The notes: generated by a model not told the origin, from the letters alone. 64,000 nucleotides of DNA from Strongylocentrotus purpuratus (GCF_000002235.5 NW_022145611.1:20768114-20832113), one strand, 5' to 3'. Positions 1 through 13,377 are shown, numbered from the stretch's first letter. Numbers and translations are program-made.

Positions 1-3000
1 GCAAGTATTCATGAGTCCAATTCCCTTGCATAATGTAATGAACATTCTACAACGTACTGTCGCAGTTGTAGTTTAAAACCCCTGCCAGATCACACCATTC
101 CCTGTCATGAGAGCACGGTATTTGGGTTATTTGTTTATTTTTGGGGTCAAAAAGGTTCATTTGAACAATATGGATTTGATTTTTTCCTGGATAGTAGATA
201 TCATAAAAGTTGTATATCATACAAAATTCATTAGTTACTCTTTTAAAACTACGCGGTATGTGATATGCCATATGAGAGGCCCCAAAATTGCAGACATTTT
301 TTTTCCCCTTTGAAAACAACAGGGATTCTGTGATTATATAACATGGATTAGTCCATGTATGAAGTTCAAATTAATTACATCTTTTGAAGGTCTTGTTATC
401 TCTTTTACTTGGAAGGCTTCAAGATTAAAATCTAGAATCTTGACAAATTTCAATAATTTGATAACAACTAATTATTTAGAGATGCTACTCAAGGAATGTT
501 ATGCTTAAAAAAACAAAGAAATGGAGGAAAATAAATTTGGTCTCATTTGATTACTGGGAGATAGTAACATTTTAAGGGATCTTTAAGGGGCGGTGAAACA
601 AGCTTTTTCTTTGATGCAAAGCGGGATGTTGTTCCATGATGTTTTATTTTGCCGCTGAAAATGTTTTTTCAGTTGACATGTGGATGCATGTCTGAGGCAG
701 AGACTGTGAGAAAAAAAACAACCTGGAATGGAACTTCAAAGTTCTGTAATTATTCATAATGATGTGAATTAGTGAGTGGAAGTGACAATATTATTCTATT
801 ACTGCCACCAAATTGGACCTAAAGAGGCTCCTGTTTACTCTGATGAAGAAGGGAATTTTCGGGGGGAAGGTTATGGTAATTAAGCCATTTTGAGAGAAGA
901 GCGCATCATGTGATATCTCCTCATAGGGAACATCCTGGTTTGCCGCAACTGCAAAATAACAAGGACAAATTGCGAGGAATATTCTCCAGGCTATTTTTGT
1001 TTTTCACATATATTAACCCTTAAAGGTCCATGAGCATCAGTAGTGTTTGGGGCTTTTAGAAAGGAGAGGTTTAATTATGGTGCATGCAAAGAAAGGGTAG
1101 GAATTAAATTTGAATTGCTGCCATTAAATATGATCAGAGGGAACGCATTTATGAAGATGAAGTTCCCTAGGCAGATAATTAAGTGTTCAATATCAGTTTA
1201 AATGTGCAATCATCACCTGATCTTCAACAAATTATGAATATGTGACTTGTTTGATAGAAGGAAATCATCTGTTCATCGCCAGAAGGGTATTAACTCTGTG
1301 TTCAAGCATATGAGTTAAGCCATTGCCAACTGGAACCGGGTGGTTGCTGTATTAAGCCTATGGGAACTAGAGAATTCAGTAGTCAACGGGTTAAAATGCT
1401 TTGGGCTCATAAAAAGAGTAAATGTCACACTTCAGAGTCTTAGAGCAATAAGCAATTAAGTAACATGCCCATTGTACATCGAATCAAGTTTTTGAAAGAT
1501 AATTCCATTACCACAGACCACCGGTTATAGTACTTCATTAGGCCCAAGGCATTTAATTTTGTCAACTGGAGATGCATTTTCAACAAACCCAGGAGTTTTG
1601 TGTACCTGAAAGTCATCTCCCTCTCTTTCTCTTTCTCTCTCTTGATCTCTCTCGATCTCTCAATCTCAATCTTTAGTAGATTGTTTTTAAGCAGAAATTT
1701 GATTGTACTCAAAATTCATACCAAAACTACAACTGTACAAGATGATCCTTATGCTACATTTATGTACATGTTTAAGCTATACTGTACTTCTAATTTTTTT
1801 CATTTTAAACAGTAATTTCTTATTCTACGGTCAAATAAAGAGGTTGGCATTAAAGATGACAAGTTGAAAAGACAAATTTTCAGCATTAGTAAGTTCATAT
1901 CTTCAGCTGATAAGATAAACATTTTATCCTTGTAATTATTTTATAGAATATTCTTCTTGAAAATTTTCCATTACCTGGTACCTTCATATACCTCCTTGAT
2001 ATCATATATATTCTGTCTACTGACTGGAGAAGGGCATTAAAAAAGGGTGGGTAAGATGATGAAAGCTAATGCCTTTCTGACTCTCAATCAGGGCTCAATG
2101 GCTATGTGGGTCAAGCGCTTAAGGGCTATCAGTATAATACTACTTTTGAAGATAAAAAAAAAATGAATGCAACATGGGGAAATTGTTTTGTAGATGATTT
2201 GTAGATAAATGCATTAGTTAACTGCAGTAAGGAATACCTAGAGCCGTACCCCGTATGTACTTGTACATAAGACAACACTTTCTGTCAAAGCTACAGTATT
2301 TTATCTTCAAAATGAATGTTGGAGTGATTTTGTTTTGAATAGTCTTTTTAGCTGTGGAAAATTAGGAATATATAATGTATACAATGATATGAAATTCTGT
2401 ACCAGTTGTTTTGCAAAATGTTCTGTGTAGATAAATTCATCTACATGTGTATCTTGAAGACTTGAACTAATAGTTCGCAGGCGATGATCACACATGATAG
2501 TTGAGCGGTATCAGATAACTTAAATCGATATCGTCCCACGCATTCACTAATGCGTTGGATGAGGGCAGATGGGCAAAACGTCTCTGGATTAGAGTGCATG
2601 GATATAAGGCATAATTGACCCACATCTGACTGCAAGAGTAGTAGGCTAAAGGAATAAGGGGATAGGATGTGCTTAATATCTTTGGATTTATTACCTATTT
2701 GAATCCAAAAGGCCATTAACCCACACACTACAATGCAGAGTTAATCCTTTTTTTGGCTCCAAATAGACAATATTATCATATCATTCTTAGACTTTTAAAT
2801 GCTTTGAGAATTGAATTGTTGATTTATGCTGCAGGTAAGCTGTCAAAAGCTTGCATTAATATTCATAAGTTTAAGGATGAAAGGATAAGACTCAGAACTG
2901 TATTAAACTTGAAGAGCATTGTTCGCTTTTACAGAGCATTTCTTTTTTGCTGTCAGCAGTGTATCTTTTCTTTTTTTACCAACTTTGTAGAATCTTTTGA

Positions 3001-4386
3001 ATGAAGTGTATTAAGAAACTGGATATTATGCTGTAATAAGCATGAAAGCCTATTCAGTAGATGTTTTATCTTAGGTATGATCTCTTTCACCAACTTTCTA
3101 GGATCAATCCATTTACACTATTTTTCATCGTCATCATCATCGTTAGCCGTGTAATCCGACTGTAATTCTGTCATTCAGATTGATTAAACTTCCTGGTGTT
3201 CAAACCAAACAGCAGCAAACACCTAAGAAGTACCTTCGTTGTTAAATAGCTTGGCATTCTCATTAGCCTGTCTATTGACTCAGGGTGAACTCACGGCCCT
3301 ACGCCAAGGGAGACCTCTCCCCGAAGCCGTGTAATTTACAGACGGGTCAATATCGGCCGCGTCCCCCCTTTCCCTCTCCACGGCTTGCCATGAATATGGA
3401 GGGATCACATTGATTTTCTCTCACACTGCCTGCAGTCCCAGCTATCCAATCGGGAGCCTCATAATAAATAAAGCTGCGATCCCGACCGGGCAGGGGTCGA
3501 GGCTGTTTACATGCGTAACCGTACGCGTGGGTAGAAGGGAATGCTCCGATTCTGTGTCAGTGCACATTTCACACTCTTCTACACGTAATCACGCGCTACA
3601 TTGCAGAATTATATTCACATCAATCTTAGGGCTGACATGAACCTTGGAAGATATGTAGGGAAAGAAGAGATACCTTTGTTTACTGATTAAAAACAAACGC
3701 AAAAAGAGGAACTATACTGTACACTTGTGTCAGTGAAAGAAATACTTTGGAGAGACAGAGTGATTAACTCTATGAAGCTCAAAAGGTGCTCTGGACATCT
3801 CAAAGTAGAATTGGTTTAAAGTACAAAACAAAAAGTACCGGTAGGAAGAAAATGATTTGATATGATACGTAAAACTCAACTGCAAGAATATCAGGGATAC
3901 AATTGTCATTCCAAATATAAGTTCCCATAAACAAGAATATTTGATATTAATCTGCTCAGAGCATTATTGTCAGAATAGCACAAAGTCAACAAATCCTAAA
4001 ATATTGACAAATTCTGAAATACTAATTCATCCGCTCTAGTAATACATGGTTGATTTTTTTGTGAGGACCCTTTTTCAAAGCATGAATTTCATACTCTTTC
4101 ACCATTGTGGCACAATATTTACGTTCCATCACAAATTAAAAGTCAGTCATAATCTCTCATTATTCATACGTGTGTGGGCATACACACTTCTCCACTTAAT
4201 TAGGAGCGACTGGAAGCAACAACATTAACATACATGTGTATGTACATGTGATGTTAGCGATCACCTTTCATGGTGTTAATTGGCGTTGATAAGGCGTAGA
4301 AAGTAGGCGATGGAAATTGCCTCTAGCTGCACTTGGTGTGGCCAGGTGTATTTGATCTCAAATTTTGAAGCGGTGTTGACCACCTA
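1..4386. other. Upstream non-coding region
   Basis: No coding segment recognised; open frames are short and have no family resemblance. It contains three copies of the dispersed palindromic short repeat (near 1277, 2022 and 2704). The part 3250-3640 is clearly richer in G+C and CpG than its surroundings and free of simple repeats; it could be a regulatory or conserved non-coding element. Whether the stretch is intron of PACS or intergenic cannot be decided from the sequence alone. Confidence 0.4.
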
Positions 4387-5344
4387 TTAACTCTTTATGC
4401 GCCACTTAAAAAAACCCCCTGTGCCACATTCTTTTAGGGTCACACATTTCGAGGGAATCTTTATTGACTCTGCTGAATCAAGAGGCTATAACTCTTCACT
4501 GGATGATCATGATGAAAAATATTGTGCAGCAAAGTTGTAGACCGGAAAACGTGCTTTTCGATGAACCGTCATTTGTTATATTTTGAATTATCATTTTTAT
4601 AATAATCATAATTATATAATGTTTAATTTTTCTTATTTACGGCAGTTTTTTATCCCTCTAGAATTTCTTATTTAGCAATGATAAGACATCTTCAAATCGA
4701 ATCTATTAGAAAGGTGGACTTCTTACCTTTCTTTACATACCTTGCTCAAGTATTCTAACAATTCAGAAGGTTAGTATTTAGGTTGTTGAAGAAAAGAAGT
4801 TCAATAGGGAGAGACTTGAAAGTACCCCGCTCAGCCACCCTTGACAATGGGCTAATCTGCCCATTGAAATCCCTATTACCCCAGGTTATTGTCAATGTCC
4901 GGTTTAGCGGGGCATGAAAAGGGACGTCGTGGGGATGTTTTTCTTTGTTGTGCCATGATAAGTCAATAAGAAATAAGAGAATGTTATTGATTTTGCCCAC
5001 TGGTATGAGCATGTAAAAATGGTATAGGCATAATATATTATATGTGATATACATGACATAATCAGCATCTTATTGAAATGTCTCATTATGAATGTTCACC
5101 GCATCTGTTCTCTCACCTTCTTTACCCCTCAATAAAATTGATTTCAAGTACATTTATCACAGCCATAGATATACAAAGAAAGAATGAATCAATCTTAAAA
5201 TATAAACTATATTGCATTGTTTTCCATTTACTTTATTGTGAGAGAGCTTATTATCAGAAATGATTGACGAGTGGAGTATGCAATGAATAAAATATGGAGA
5301 ACGGACGTGAGAGACATTATGAGAGAGAAATAGTGATATGAAAT

Positions 5345-6455
5345 GAAAGGACTTTACTGTGAATAAAGATTATAAGAGAAAGAGATAAAGATGACGGCAA
5401 GACAGGATACATATTGATACGAAAATAACAATAATAATGAGATAGAGATGACGGAAAGAAAGAGAGTAAACACTGATAGCATAAGAATGAATAAAGATAA
5501 TAAGAGAAAGATATAGAGATGACGGCAAGACATAGGGTACATATAGATAGGAAAATGATAATAATAATAAGATAGAGATGACGGAAAGAAAGAGAGTAAA
5601 CACTGATAGCATAAGAATGAATAAAGATAATAAGAGAAAGATATAGAGATGACGGCAAGACATAGGGTACATATAGATAGGAAAATGATAATAATAAAAA
5701 GATAGAGATGACGGAAAGAAAGAGAGTAAACACTGATAGCACAAGAATGAATAAAGATAATAAGAGAAATATATAGAGATGACGGCAAGACATAGGATAC
5801 ATATTGATAGGAAAATAATAATAATAATAAGATAGAGATGACGGCAAGAAAGAGAGTAAACACTGATAGCATAAGAATGAATAAAGATAATAAGAGAAAG
5901 ATATACAGATGACGGCAAGACATAGGGTACATATAGATAGGAAAATGATAATAATAATAAGATAGAGATGACGGCAAGAAAGAGAGTAAACACTGATAGC
6001 ATAAGAATGAATTAGGATAATAAGAGAAAGATATAGAGATGACGGCAAGACATAGGGTACATAATTATAGATAGGAAAATGATAATAATAATAAGATAGA
6101 GATGACGGAAAGAAAGAGAGTAAACACTGATAGCATAAGAATGAATAAAGATAATAAGAGAAAGATATAGAGATGTCGGCAAGACATAGGGTACATATAG
6201 ATAGGAAAATGATAATAATAATGAGATAGAGATGACGGCAAGAAAGAGAGTATTACACTCATAGCATAATAATGAATAAAGATAATAAGAAAAAGATATA
6301 CAGATGACGGCAAGACATAGGGTACATATAGATAGGAAAATGATAATAATAATAAGATAGAGATGACGGAAAGAAAGAGAGTAAACACTGATAGCATAAG
6401 AATGAATAAAGATAATAAAAGAAAGATATAAAGATGACGGCAAGACAGGATACAT
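5345..6455. repeat. Minisatellite, 130-bp dimeric unit, about 8.5 copies
   Basis: The word GATAGAGATGACGG recurs at 5441, 5571, 5701, 5831, 5961, 6095, 6225 and 6356, i.e. steps of 130 (one 134, one 131). Each unit is a dimer of two related halves that both contain GAGATGACGG and differ in AAGAAAGAGAG versus AAGACATAGG. Copies are highly similar, implying recent amplification or homogenisation. The minus strand has no stop in any frame over long stretches; since 130 is not a multiple of 3, each frame cycles through all three, giving 130-240-residue artefact ORFs. Confidence 0.95.
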
Positions 6456-6778
6456 CTTTCTTTCATTAGTTTTATTCATTCTTATTCTATCACTGTCTAC
6501 TCTCTTTCTTGCTGTCATCTCTAGCTCTTTCATTAATTTTTATTCATTCTTATTCTATCAGTCTACTCTCTTTCTTGCTGTCATCTCTATCTCTTTCTTT
6601 CATTATTTTTATTCATTCTTATTCTATCACTGTCTACTCTCTTTCTTGCTGTCATCTCTATCTCCTTCTTTCATTTTTTTTTATTCATTCTTATTCTATC
6701 AGTCTACTCTCTTTCTTGCTGTCATCTCTAGCTCTTTCATTAATTTTTATTCATTCTTATTCTATCAGTCTACTCTCA
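6456..6778. repeat. Inverted monomeric arm of the same minisatellite, 66-71-bp unit
   Basis: GCTGTCATCTCTA recurs at 6511, 6577, 6646 and 6716 (about). The unit reads as the reverse complement of the half-unit in 5345-6455 (AGAGATGACGG...AAGAGAGTA...GATAG...AAGAATGAATAAA), so the two arrays are head to head with the switch near 6455. This arm contains only one of the two half-unit types. It ends abruptly at 6776-6778 inside the transposase remnant. Confidence 0.9.
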
Positions 6779-6916
6779 GGGAACACTTTTATCACTAGAG
6801 TCTTCGTCACTGCTCGATTCGTCGGAATCAGAGTCCATGCTCCATGCTTCCATAGTAACAAGATCTCGAGCCTCCTCTACACTAAACACACGTTGACGTT
6901 TTCCAGCAGGTGCCAT
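6776..6916 (-). pseudogene. piggyBac-type transposase N-terminus, truncated
   Basis: Reading on the minus strand from an ATG at 6914-6916, the frame encodes 46 residues: MAPAGKRQRVFSVEEARDL, then an acidic Ser/Asp/Glu run (SDSDESSSDEDSSD). A basic start, an (F/S)xxEEAxxL helix and an acidic Ser/Asp tract is the usual N-terminus of piggyBac-derived transposases (PGBD4-like). The normal protein has about 550-650 residues; here the frame stops at a TGA (6776-6778) exactly where the minisatellite starts. The catalytic Asp residues are absent. It is not functional as seen. Confidence 0.55.
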
Positions 6917-7790
6917 CGTAACATCAGTAAAAAAAATCCAAAGAAAACCGCTAAATACACGGTAATTTCGAATGTAACACTATGAAGAAAAACAGTTTAC
7001 CGGAAAGTGTGCGATGTATACAATGTAAACAATAGTAAACGCAACGCGTGGCTACACACTGCGAGCGGTATTATGAATGTCTAATTGACTCGTATACATC
7101 TGTGCAAAAATGCGAAGTTGGCACGCCTACGTCCGTGCAAATCGGCGAACAAAGCAAACAAAGAGTTAAACATGATTAATAGTAGGAGTAGGATTACCAT
7201 CTACTTGTAGTATTCTGAATGACTGTAATACAGGGTCAAGCACTCATTTGGCTGACAGATATTTGTATATGCCTGAGTATCTCTTGTGTCATAAAAGGAT
7301 AAATGTCTTGAAAGGTAATCTCTACTGCCTTTTCTGTTTGATTTACTTCACACATTTCCCCCGGCCCCCCCACTCTGTGAACGGAGGGATAACATGCGTG
7401 TTCCGAAACTCTCCGGCTCTTAACAAAAGAAAAAGGTCTACCCGTATTGACTTTACACACCAAAATTTTGCAGAAAGGGGGGGGGGGTTGCTAGGAACAT
7501 GCATATGCGTACCCTAAATAACACCAAATGGGGGGGGGGCGGGACATTTCCTTTAAAAAAGTTTTATTGATTGACTTTTCTTTTCATCATTTAATTTTAT
7601 TCAGTCGAAAAAGTATTTGTGAGATGATTTTATTGTCAGTCCTACAGTTAGCATGTGGGGAGGGGGGGGGGGTCTTCAAAATGTAATGGTTTTTATTTAG
7701 AGAGAGTGCCCCCCCCAAGTTTATATTGGTCATCATTGTTTTCTTTTAGCTTGAGTAAGACCAAGTATCTACATGCATCTTCAGGATTTT

Positions 7791-7817
7791 TTCTTCTCTC
7801 TCTCTCTTTCTCCCCCT

Positions 7818-7855
<38 letters not shown>

Positions 7856-7860
7856 CTTTT
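7791..7860. repeat. (CT)n / polypyrimidine microsatellite
   Basis: Nearly pure CT dinucleotides with C-rich interruptions, ending in TTTCTTTCTTTT. Confidence 0.95.
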
Positions 7861-10800
7861 GGGATGCTTCAAATTTTATGCTGTGTAATATAAATTAATG
7901 AAGGGGCAACTGTCCCCTTTGCACCCAAGGATCTGCACTCTTGTGTAATGGTAACTTATTGGAACTACGTACATTGTGTAGAACCAGCCAGACAGTTACT
8001 CATTTCGGTTAACGCAAAATATAAACATCCTTTCTGCTCTGCGGGAAGTTGTTTTTATTCATGTTAGATCCTGGTTTAACTTTATGAGTGGTTTTGCAAT
8101 TATGCTTGAGTCATGTCCATACCAATATTGAAAGTACCATGGCCTCTCTGATTGTATCTAAAAAATAAGTCAGTTGAACCTGTGAGCCATCCTGGTTGCA
8201 CTTACATTTAGATAATAATACAGGAACGATCTACAATTTTCTTGTACTTTTACTTTTATTTGGCAAAAGCAAAATGTTGTGCAAGATTTCTAATGATTAG
8301 CATTGATGTTTTGATACATGTAGCAATGGCTTTTTCCTTTACCCCTTTCAGAGGTTTCTCCAAGGACATAACCTACAAAAAAAAAATCACTACAACAACA
8401 TTTAATTTCACCCCCTTCCCTTTGGGGGTCTTATTTTGCAATGCCCACCGTCGATCAAGTTAAAGACCACAATTCTCTGTGTCACACTTTTCTCTTTTCC
8501 GCGGCAACAAAGCTGAAATTCAAGGTCCCCTAATCCATGCTACCTTCACATGAATAGCCAGCTTTTTACTAAGTGGAAACCGACTGTGGCAACATTGCTT
8601 TTCAAGGTCTGATGACTGTACCCAGAATGTGTTATTTTTTAACTTTCTTGTCTATTCAACAGCCCATTTACATTACTAGACTTAGCTACATACATAACAA
8701 AAGATTGAGCTTTCTCAAGAGTGCAAATAGCGAGGCATACCAAAATGTTTCGCCAGTATTTACCTTATAAGGAGGTGGTTTGCTTTATGTTATCCTTAGT
8801 AATGCAAATGAGCTTTTGAAGTGGTCTGGCACTCAGGAAGTTTGTTTTATCCCCACCCATAGGCTTGTCTTCATTTATAAAGAGAACATTGAGGTAATAA
8901 TTTGTGGGCTTTCTCATTCTGTAAAAACACTCTTATTGGAAAAAATATTATTATAAAAGCAATGTCTCATGAGAAAGATTGCACTTGAAATGCTCTCTCA
9001 TTCCAAACATGATTAGAAGAACTCTAGACCAAATTTTAGCTTCTTTGCACGTGTTTTAGCAACATGACTATTGTACTAACAGTGCTGACATTATTGAATG
9101 CTCCAACTTAAAAGGAATACACGATATGCAAGGTGGCTTAAAAACATGGGCCATGCAAGCTAGGATCCACTAGTACGCTGACAGTGTGCAAAAGGTCTGG
9201 TGGCTTTTGAAATGAAAAATACCCTAGTCTCCAAATCTACCTTACCTTTGTAAACCTTACTTCAACCCAGATACATGGGATTCTGCACTCAAGCGATGAC
9301 AACATCATTCGTTGAGAGCCAAAAGGGCATTGAAACAGTCAAAAGTGTGTGAATTATAACACCCTTCTGGCTCTAAACTGAAGATATAATGAAGCCTGTT
9401 CAGTTTCCCTGTTAAGAACTCAAAATTTGGGACCTACATGTTCGATCAGAATGTTTAATGCATGACAGGTCTTTAAAATTTTCAGTGTCTGCCCTAGAAG
9501 TGATTGATGTGGTAGTGGGTTTCTCATAACTAAAACATGCCAGTGGATGCAAATACATATTTTGTGTCCATGAAATAGATTGCTTTGACGTCAGCGCTTC
9601 CATGTCGTCATTCTGTGGCAGGCAGTATTTTTAAAAATGTATTTATTGCGATAGCTTTACCAGCGAATGAAAGCGATGGGAGACATAGTGAAATTTAATT
9701 TTCCTTTCATGTCGAACAGGCAGTGGCTTTTGGGCGCAGTGATTTTGACATTTCAGTGCACTAGCGCTAATCACTTTTCCAGGGTTTCCATGTGTACATT
9801 GCAAACATTCTTTTAAGGAATTCTGTCATTATTTGATATAAACAGAGTTGTACATGAATTTATCTGAAAATTTGAATTGAAATTAAATTGAATATGAAAT
9901 GTACATTACATACAGGGTACTATACACAACTTTTTTATTGAATAACATCCACATTTTATACATATTTCCTGACTTACGCCTCAAATTTTGGATTGAACCA
10001 GAGATATTTACATAGCTCCACTGCTCGCATTATCAATTTAGCATGCATACATGTATATGGTAGCCAGCCATGCTGAAGTAATCAAATAAAATGTGGGTAG
10101 GACTTGTTCAACTGAAATATACAATGAATACAAAGTGAGATTAATATTAAAAAAATGCCCACCCAAACATTGGGGGTTGTGCCATGGTTTTACAGTATTT
10201 ACATTTCTATGCTGATTTCCGTTCATCCAGGAACAGAGTTAGTGCAACCTAATTTGATTAGGCCCAATTTGATTGCATTCCTATCTTTAGCATCAGGTTG
10301 TCCCAGTTTTCATGTGGATGACAAAATTATTTCAAATTACTTAAAAGTAAAACCCATATACAGCAAATATAAATATTTTAAATGGAAATATAAATATTCA
10401 GTCACAAACATCCTGTATCAATAGAGAAATACATGTATGCCCAATGTTATTACTAATTGATTTTCGAGTGCACTTCATATTTTCTATTCGAGATGAAACT
10501 TTTAGAAATAAATGCAAATTACACTTTATTTGAAAAATTCAAAATCACAAGGTGTTTATTTTTCAAAGTACTTTCTTTGCCTAAGTATTACAACAATATA
10601 TAATGTCATTTTTACTGTGATTGGAATCAAATAAAGTTCAATTACAGCAAAACAATATCAAACAGTACCTGTTTTGAAAGATATAGAATAATTTATAACT
10701 ATCAGAAATGAGGGCTTCAGGCTTTATTTATGACTGACTGCTGGGACCCCAGACTAAGTGCCTGAGGAGACACGAGAGCTCAGCGGCTCTCAGCGGGGCC

Positions 10801-11957
10801 TGAGGAAGTAAACAAGAGTGTAATGAGAAGTGTGAACTGTAAAACAAACACTCCTCCTGGCCGATCCTATTTCTATAGCTGACCTAGATTGGGAACCCTC
10901 GATTGGGAACCCAAGCTTTCATGGTTCTCGGGCTCCGTTCCCCAATGTGCTGTGTCCATGGGGGAGAACAACTACGACCATTTTAATCCGAGATTGATTT
11001 TGAGTGGGACGCGGCTCTGGGACCAAACATGTTTGTGTGATTTTAGAAAGTATTGTGTAAAACTTAATTTCTGGTTTCTTAATATTTCTGTATCATAATT
11101 CATAGTGGAAAACTGATTTCCATTGGGAGCATAGGCAAAAGGTTACAGGAGCAGGAAATGAATTCTTCATTCGTTCTTAGAATTTATAGAAACTTACAAG
11201 TTTGAAAAAGATGTCTAAAGGTTTTCATGAGGTTCCCTTCTACCTAGCCCCCTTTTTAGTCACTGTTAAATATATATTTGGCTCTTCTCTTTTTTTTGGA
11301 AAATTTAATATTTTAATCATGTTTCTTTAAGCATATTAGAGTCAATAGGTTGTAGTTATTTCGGATTTGTGTTCTGATAATTCTAAAGGGAAATTATTCC
11401 CCATGACCATAAGATAAATGAATTTGCAAAGTTTTATATATTTCCAATGGAACTGCAGGGATTTACTAGGGATTTATTAACAAAGGAAGATTACTTATCA
11501 AAACCAATTTTTTAACATACTAATTTACAAATGGAAGCATATTTTTTTACGGAGAAGAAAAAACAAGCCAGAGAGACTTCTCTTAATAGCATGGAGGGAA
11601 AATATTCAGAATCACAACTGAAGTGAAATATTTGATGCAACTCATAATTCCTAGAGACAGCTGATGAAAATGCAATATCCGTATTTCGAACTGGTTCACC
11701 AAAATGCATCTCCAGTAAACACTGGTTTGATTGATGTCACTTGTAGTTTTACATTACATTCTTCAATAGTTTGTAGTTAGATTCAGTTAAACATTTCAAC
11801 ATTAGAAAGTCCTTCTTCAAATGGGCTTTTTAGTGGGAGCAAATGATACAACTTGAAAATTTTATCTGAATTCCAACACCCAAAATATTGAATTTAGCCA
11901 TTTGCTCATATTGAAAATCTCACTTCTTCCAGTGGATGTACTGGGCTATCACAAGTC

Positions 11958-12114
11958 CAGTGAAACCTGCTTCACCGACTACCTGTACATAAAGACCATG
12001 ATTCTTGTTTTTTTTTTAAATAAAGGGTCTGCAATGAAAAGTTACCCGTACAGACCACCTGCCTACAAATAATTTCTTGTCCTTGAACAATATTTATATA
12101 CAGGGGTTTTACTG
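11958..12114. mobile_element. Small Tc1/mariner-like MITE
   Basis: Starts CAGTGAAACCTG and ends CAGGGGTTTTACTG, imperfect inverted repeats. The internal sequence (GACTACCTGTACATAAAGACC) resembles the copy at 38072-38174. No coding capacity. Confidence 0.6.
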
Positions 12115-13377
12115 AATATATCCCCAGCGCAAGCTATGAATAATAATTCTCAGCAGTCAGTGAACTAGAAAGCTTGGCTAATATAATCATGATTGAGTGC
12201 ATTCCCCTACTGTGACAAGCGCCCCCCCCCCTCCCCAAACTCCCGCACCTCCCTAGTGCGAAACCTGGTACCCAGAGAATTGTGACTCCCAGCTCCAGCT
12301 CCACGAAGCTCGGAGACATTTTGGAGGAAATGGCTAATGGTTTACAATGTCCTCTTCAAAACATCCTGTATCTTAAAGTGATGAGTCCCTCAGTATTGTA
12401 AAAATGGTAGCAGAATTCAGGAAATATTATCCTGAAAGGGAATATGTAATTGTCATTTATGGAAGTATTTGTTGTGCTTGTCTGTAGTCTAGAATGTTTC
12501 AGAATAGTGTAATCGATTGCTTGAAAACAGCGGAACTTGGAAAAAATGGTGATGTTGCTTTAAATATTGTTCTCTCTCAATGCTTCCTGTCTTAATGTAT
12601 TGAGTCTTTTATATGATAAAATATTTTGGTTGCTATCTTCTGGGGAAAATTCTAACAAGAGGAAATTTAGAATAGTCATTACTAATGACCACAGTGGGAA
12701 TATATGAAGTGCCTGTTCACACACTGTAGTCTCAAATTGTTATTCTACATTACACTTTAGAAGACTTTGGAAGACTACTCTGAAAGACACTTTTGGGATA
12801 GGATAATGGTTTGCTATGTCACCAAGGGTTAATTGACAACTATCATAAATACCAGTCATTTTGAAAGTCTCCTTGAACATTATAGAATATTGTAGGGCCC
12901 TTGTGTTCTGTTTACCAGTGTGAGCCAGTGTAATATTTCTCACAAAATGCGCATCACTTATAGAATATGTCAAAACAACAGTTTGGATAACAAAATACAT
13001 ATACATGACTGATTTTCATGATGAACTTGCAGTCAGTCTTATCTTCGGGCTGAATATTTCATTTTCTTCAAAACAATATATATTTGACGCATTTAGAGTC
13101 TGACAGCTAGCCTCCTATTTTTTGTCCCTGATGAATGTTTGGTCAGGTGTCTACATCTATTTTTGAGTATGTCATAGAAGACCTTTTTACATATACATGT
13201 ATATACAATGTATATATATATATCCCAGGTGTATCTAGGGCTTCTATTATAATCCAGATCAATCCATGAGATATCTAGTGACAATAACACCTCATCCAAT
13301 ATCTCCAGATTGATAATGGATTGACAGGATGTGAAAAGCAATATAAGCATCCAACCTCATGGGATCGTCATGAGGTT

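Larger units (their letters stand above)
4387..7169 (-). mobile_element. Probable piggyBac-derived element with internal minisatellite
   Basis: Both ends are TTAA (4387-4390, 7166-7169), the piggyBac target site. Inside each TTAA the sequence reads CTCTTT then a T/G/C-rich continuation, close to the CCCTTTG-type termini of piggyBac elements; the inner 13 bases agree at about nine positions. Near the 7169 end, on the minus strand, lies an ORF remnant like a piggyBac transposase N-terminus (6776-6916), in the expected position and orientation. No catalytic domain or C-terminal Cys-rich domain was found in the rest, and the middle is occupied by a minisatellite. The element is non-autonomous. 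TTAACTCTTT is short enough to recur by chance, so the exact limits are uncertain. Confidence 0.45.
7170..13370. other. Non-coding region with simple repeats
   Basis: No gene recognised. Contents: G- and C-homopolymer runs near 7480, 7530, 7660 and 7705; a (CT)n tract at 7791-7860; a dispersed palindromic repeat copy at 9313-9375; a Tc1/mariner-like MITE at 11958-12114; a (TA)n run near 13200-13225. The part 10735-11060 is GC-richer, repeat-poor and contains a duplicated GATTGGGAACCC word, and may be a regulatory element. ORFs in this stretch are short and unrelated to known families. Confidence 0.4.

Noticed and set aside
2820..2845. GCTGCAG|GTAAGC donor-like site, possible upstream PACS exon
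   Set aside because: No acceptor-bounded frame upstream with PACS resemblance was found.
5317..6533. Five overlapping minus-strand ORFs of 130-243 residues
   Set aside because: All are translations of the same 130-bp minisatellite in different frames; the sequence is periodic and low-complexity, with no domain.
5345..6778. CRISPR-like array
   Set aside because: Units are contiguous tandem repeats without unique spacers, in animal DNA.
6509..6985. Plus-strand ORF of 158 residues
   Set aside because: Its first two thirds is the inverted minisatellite arm; the rest is antisense to the piggyBac-like remnant.
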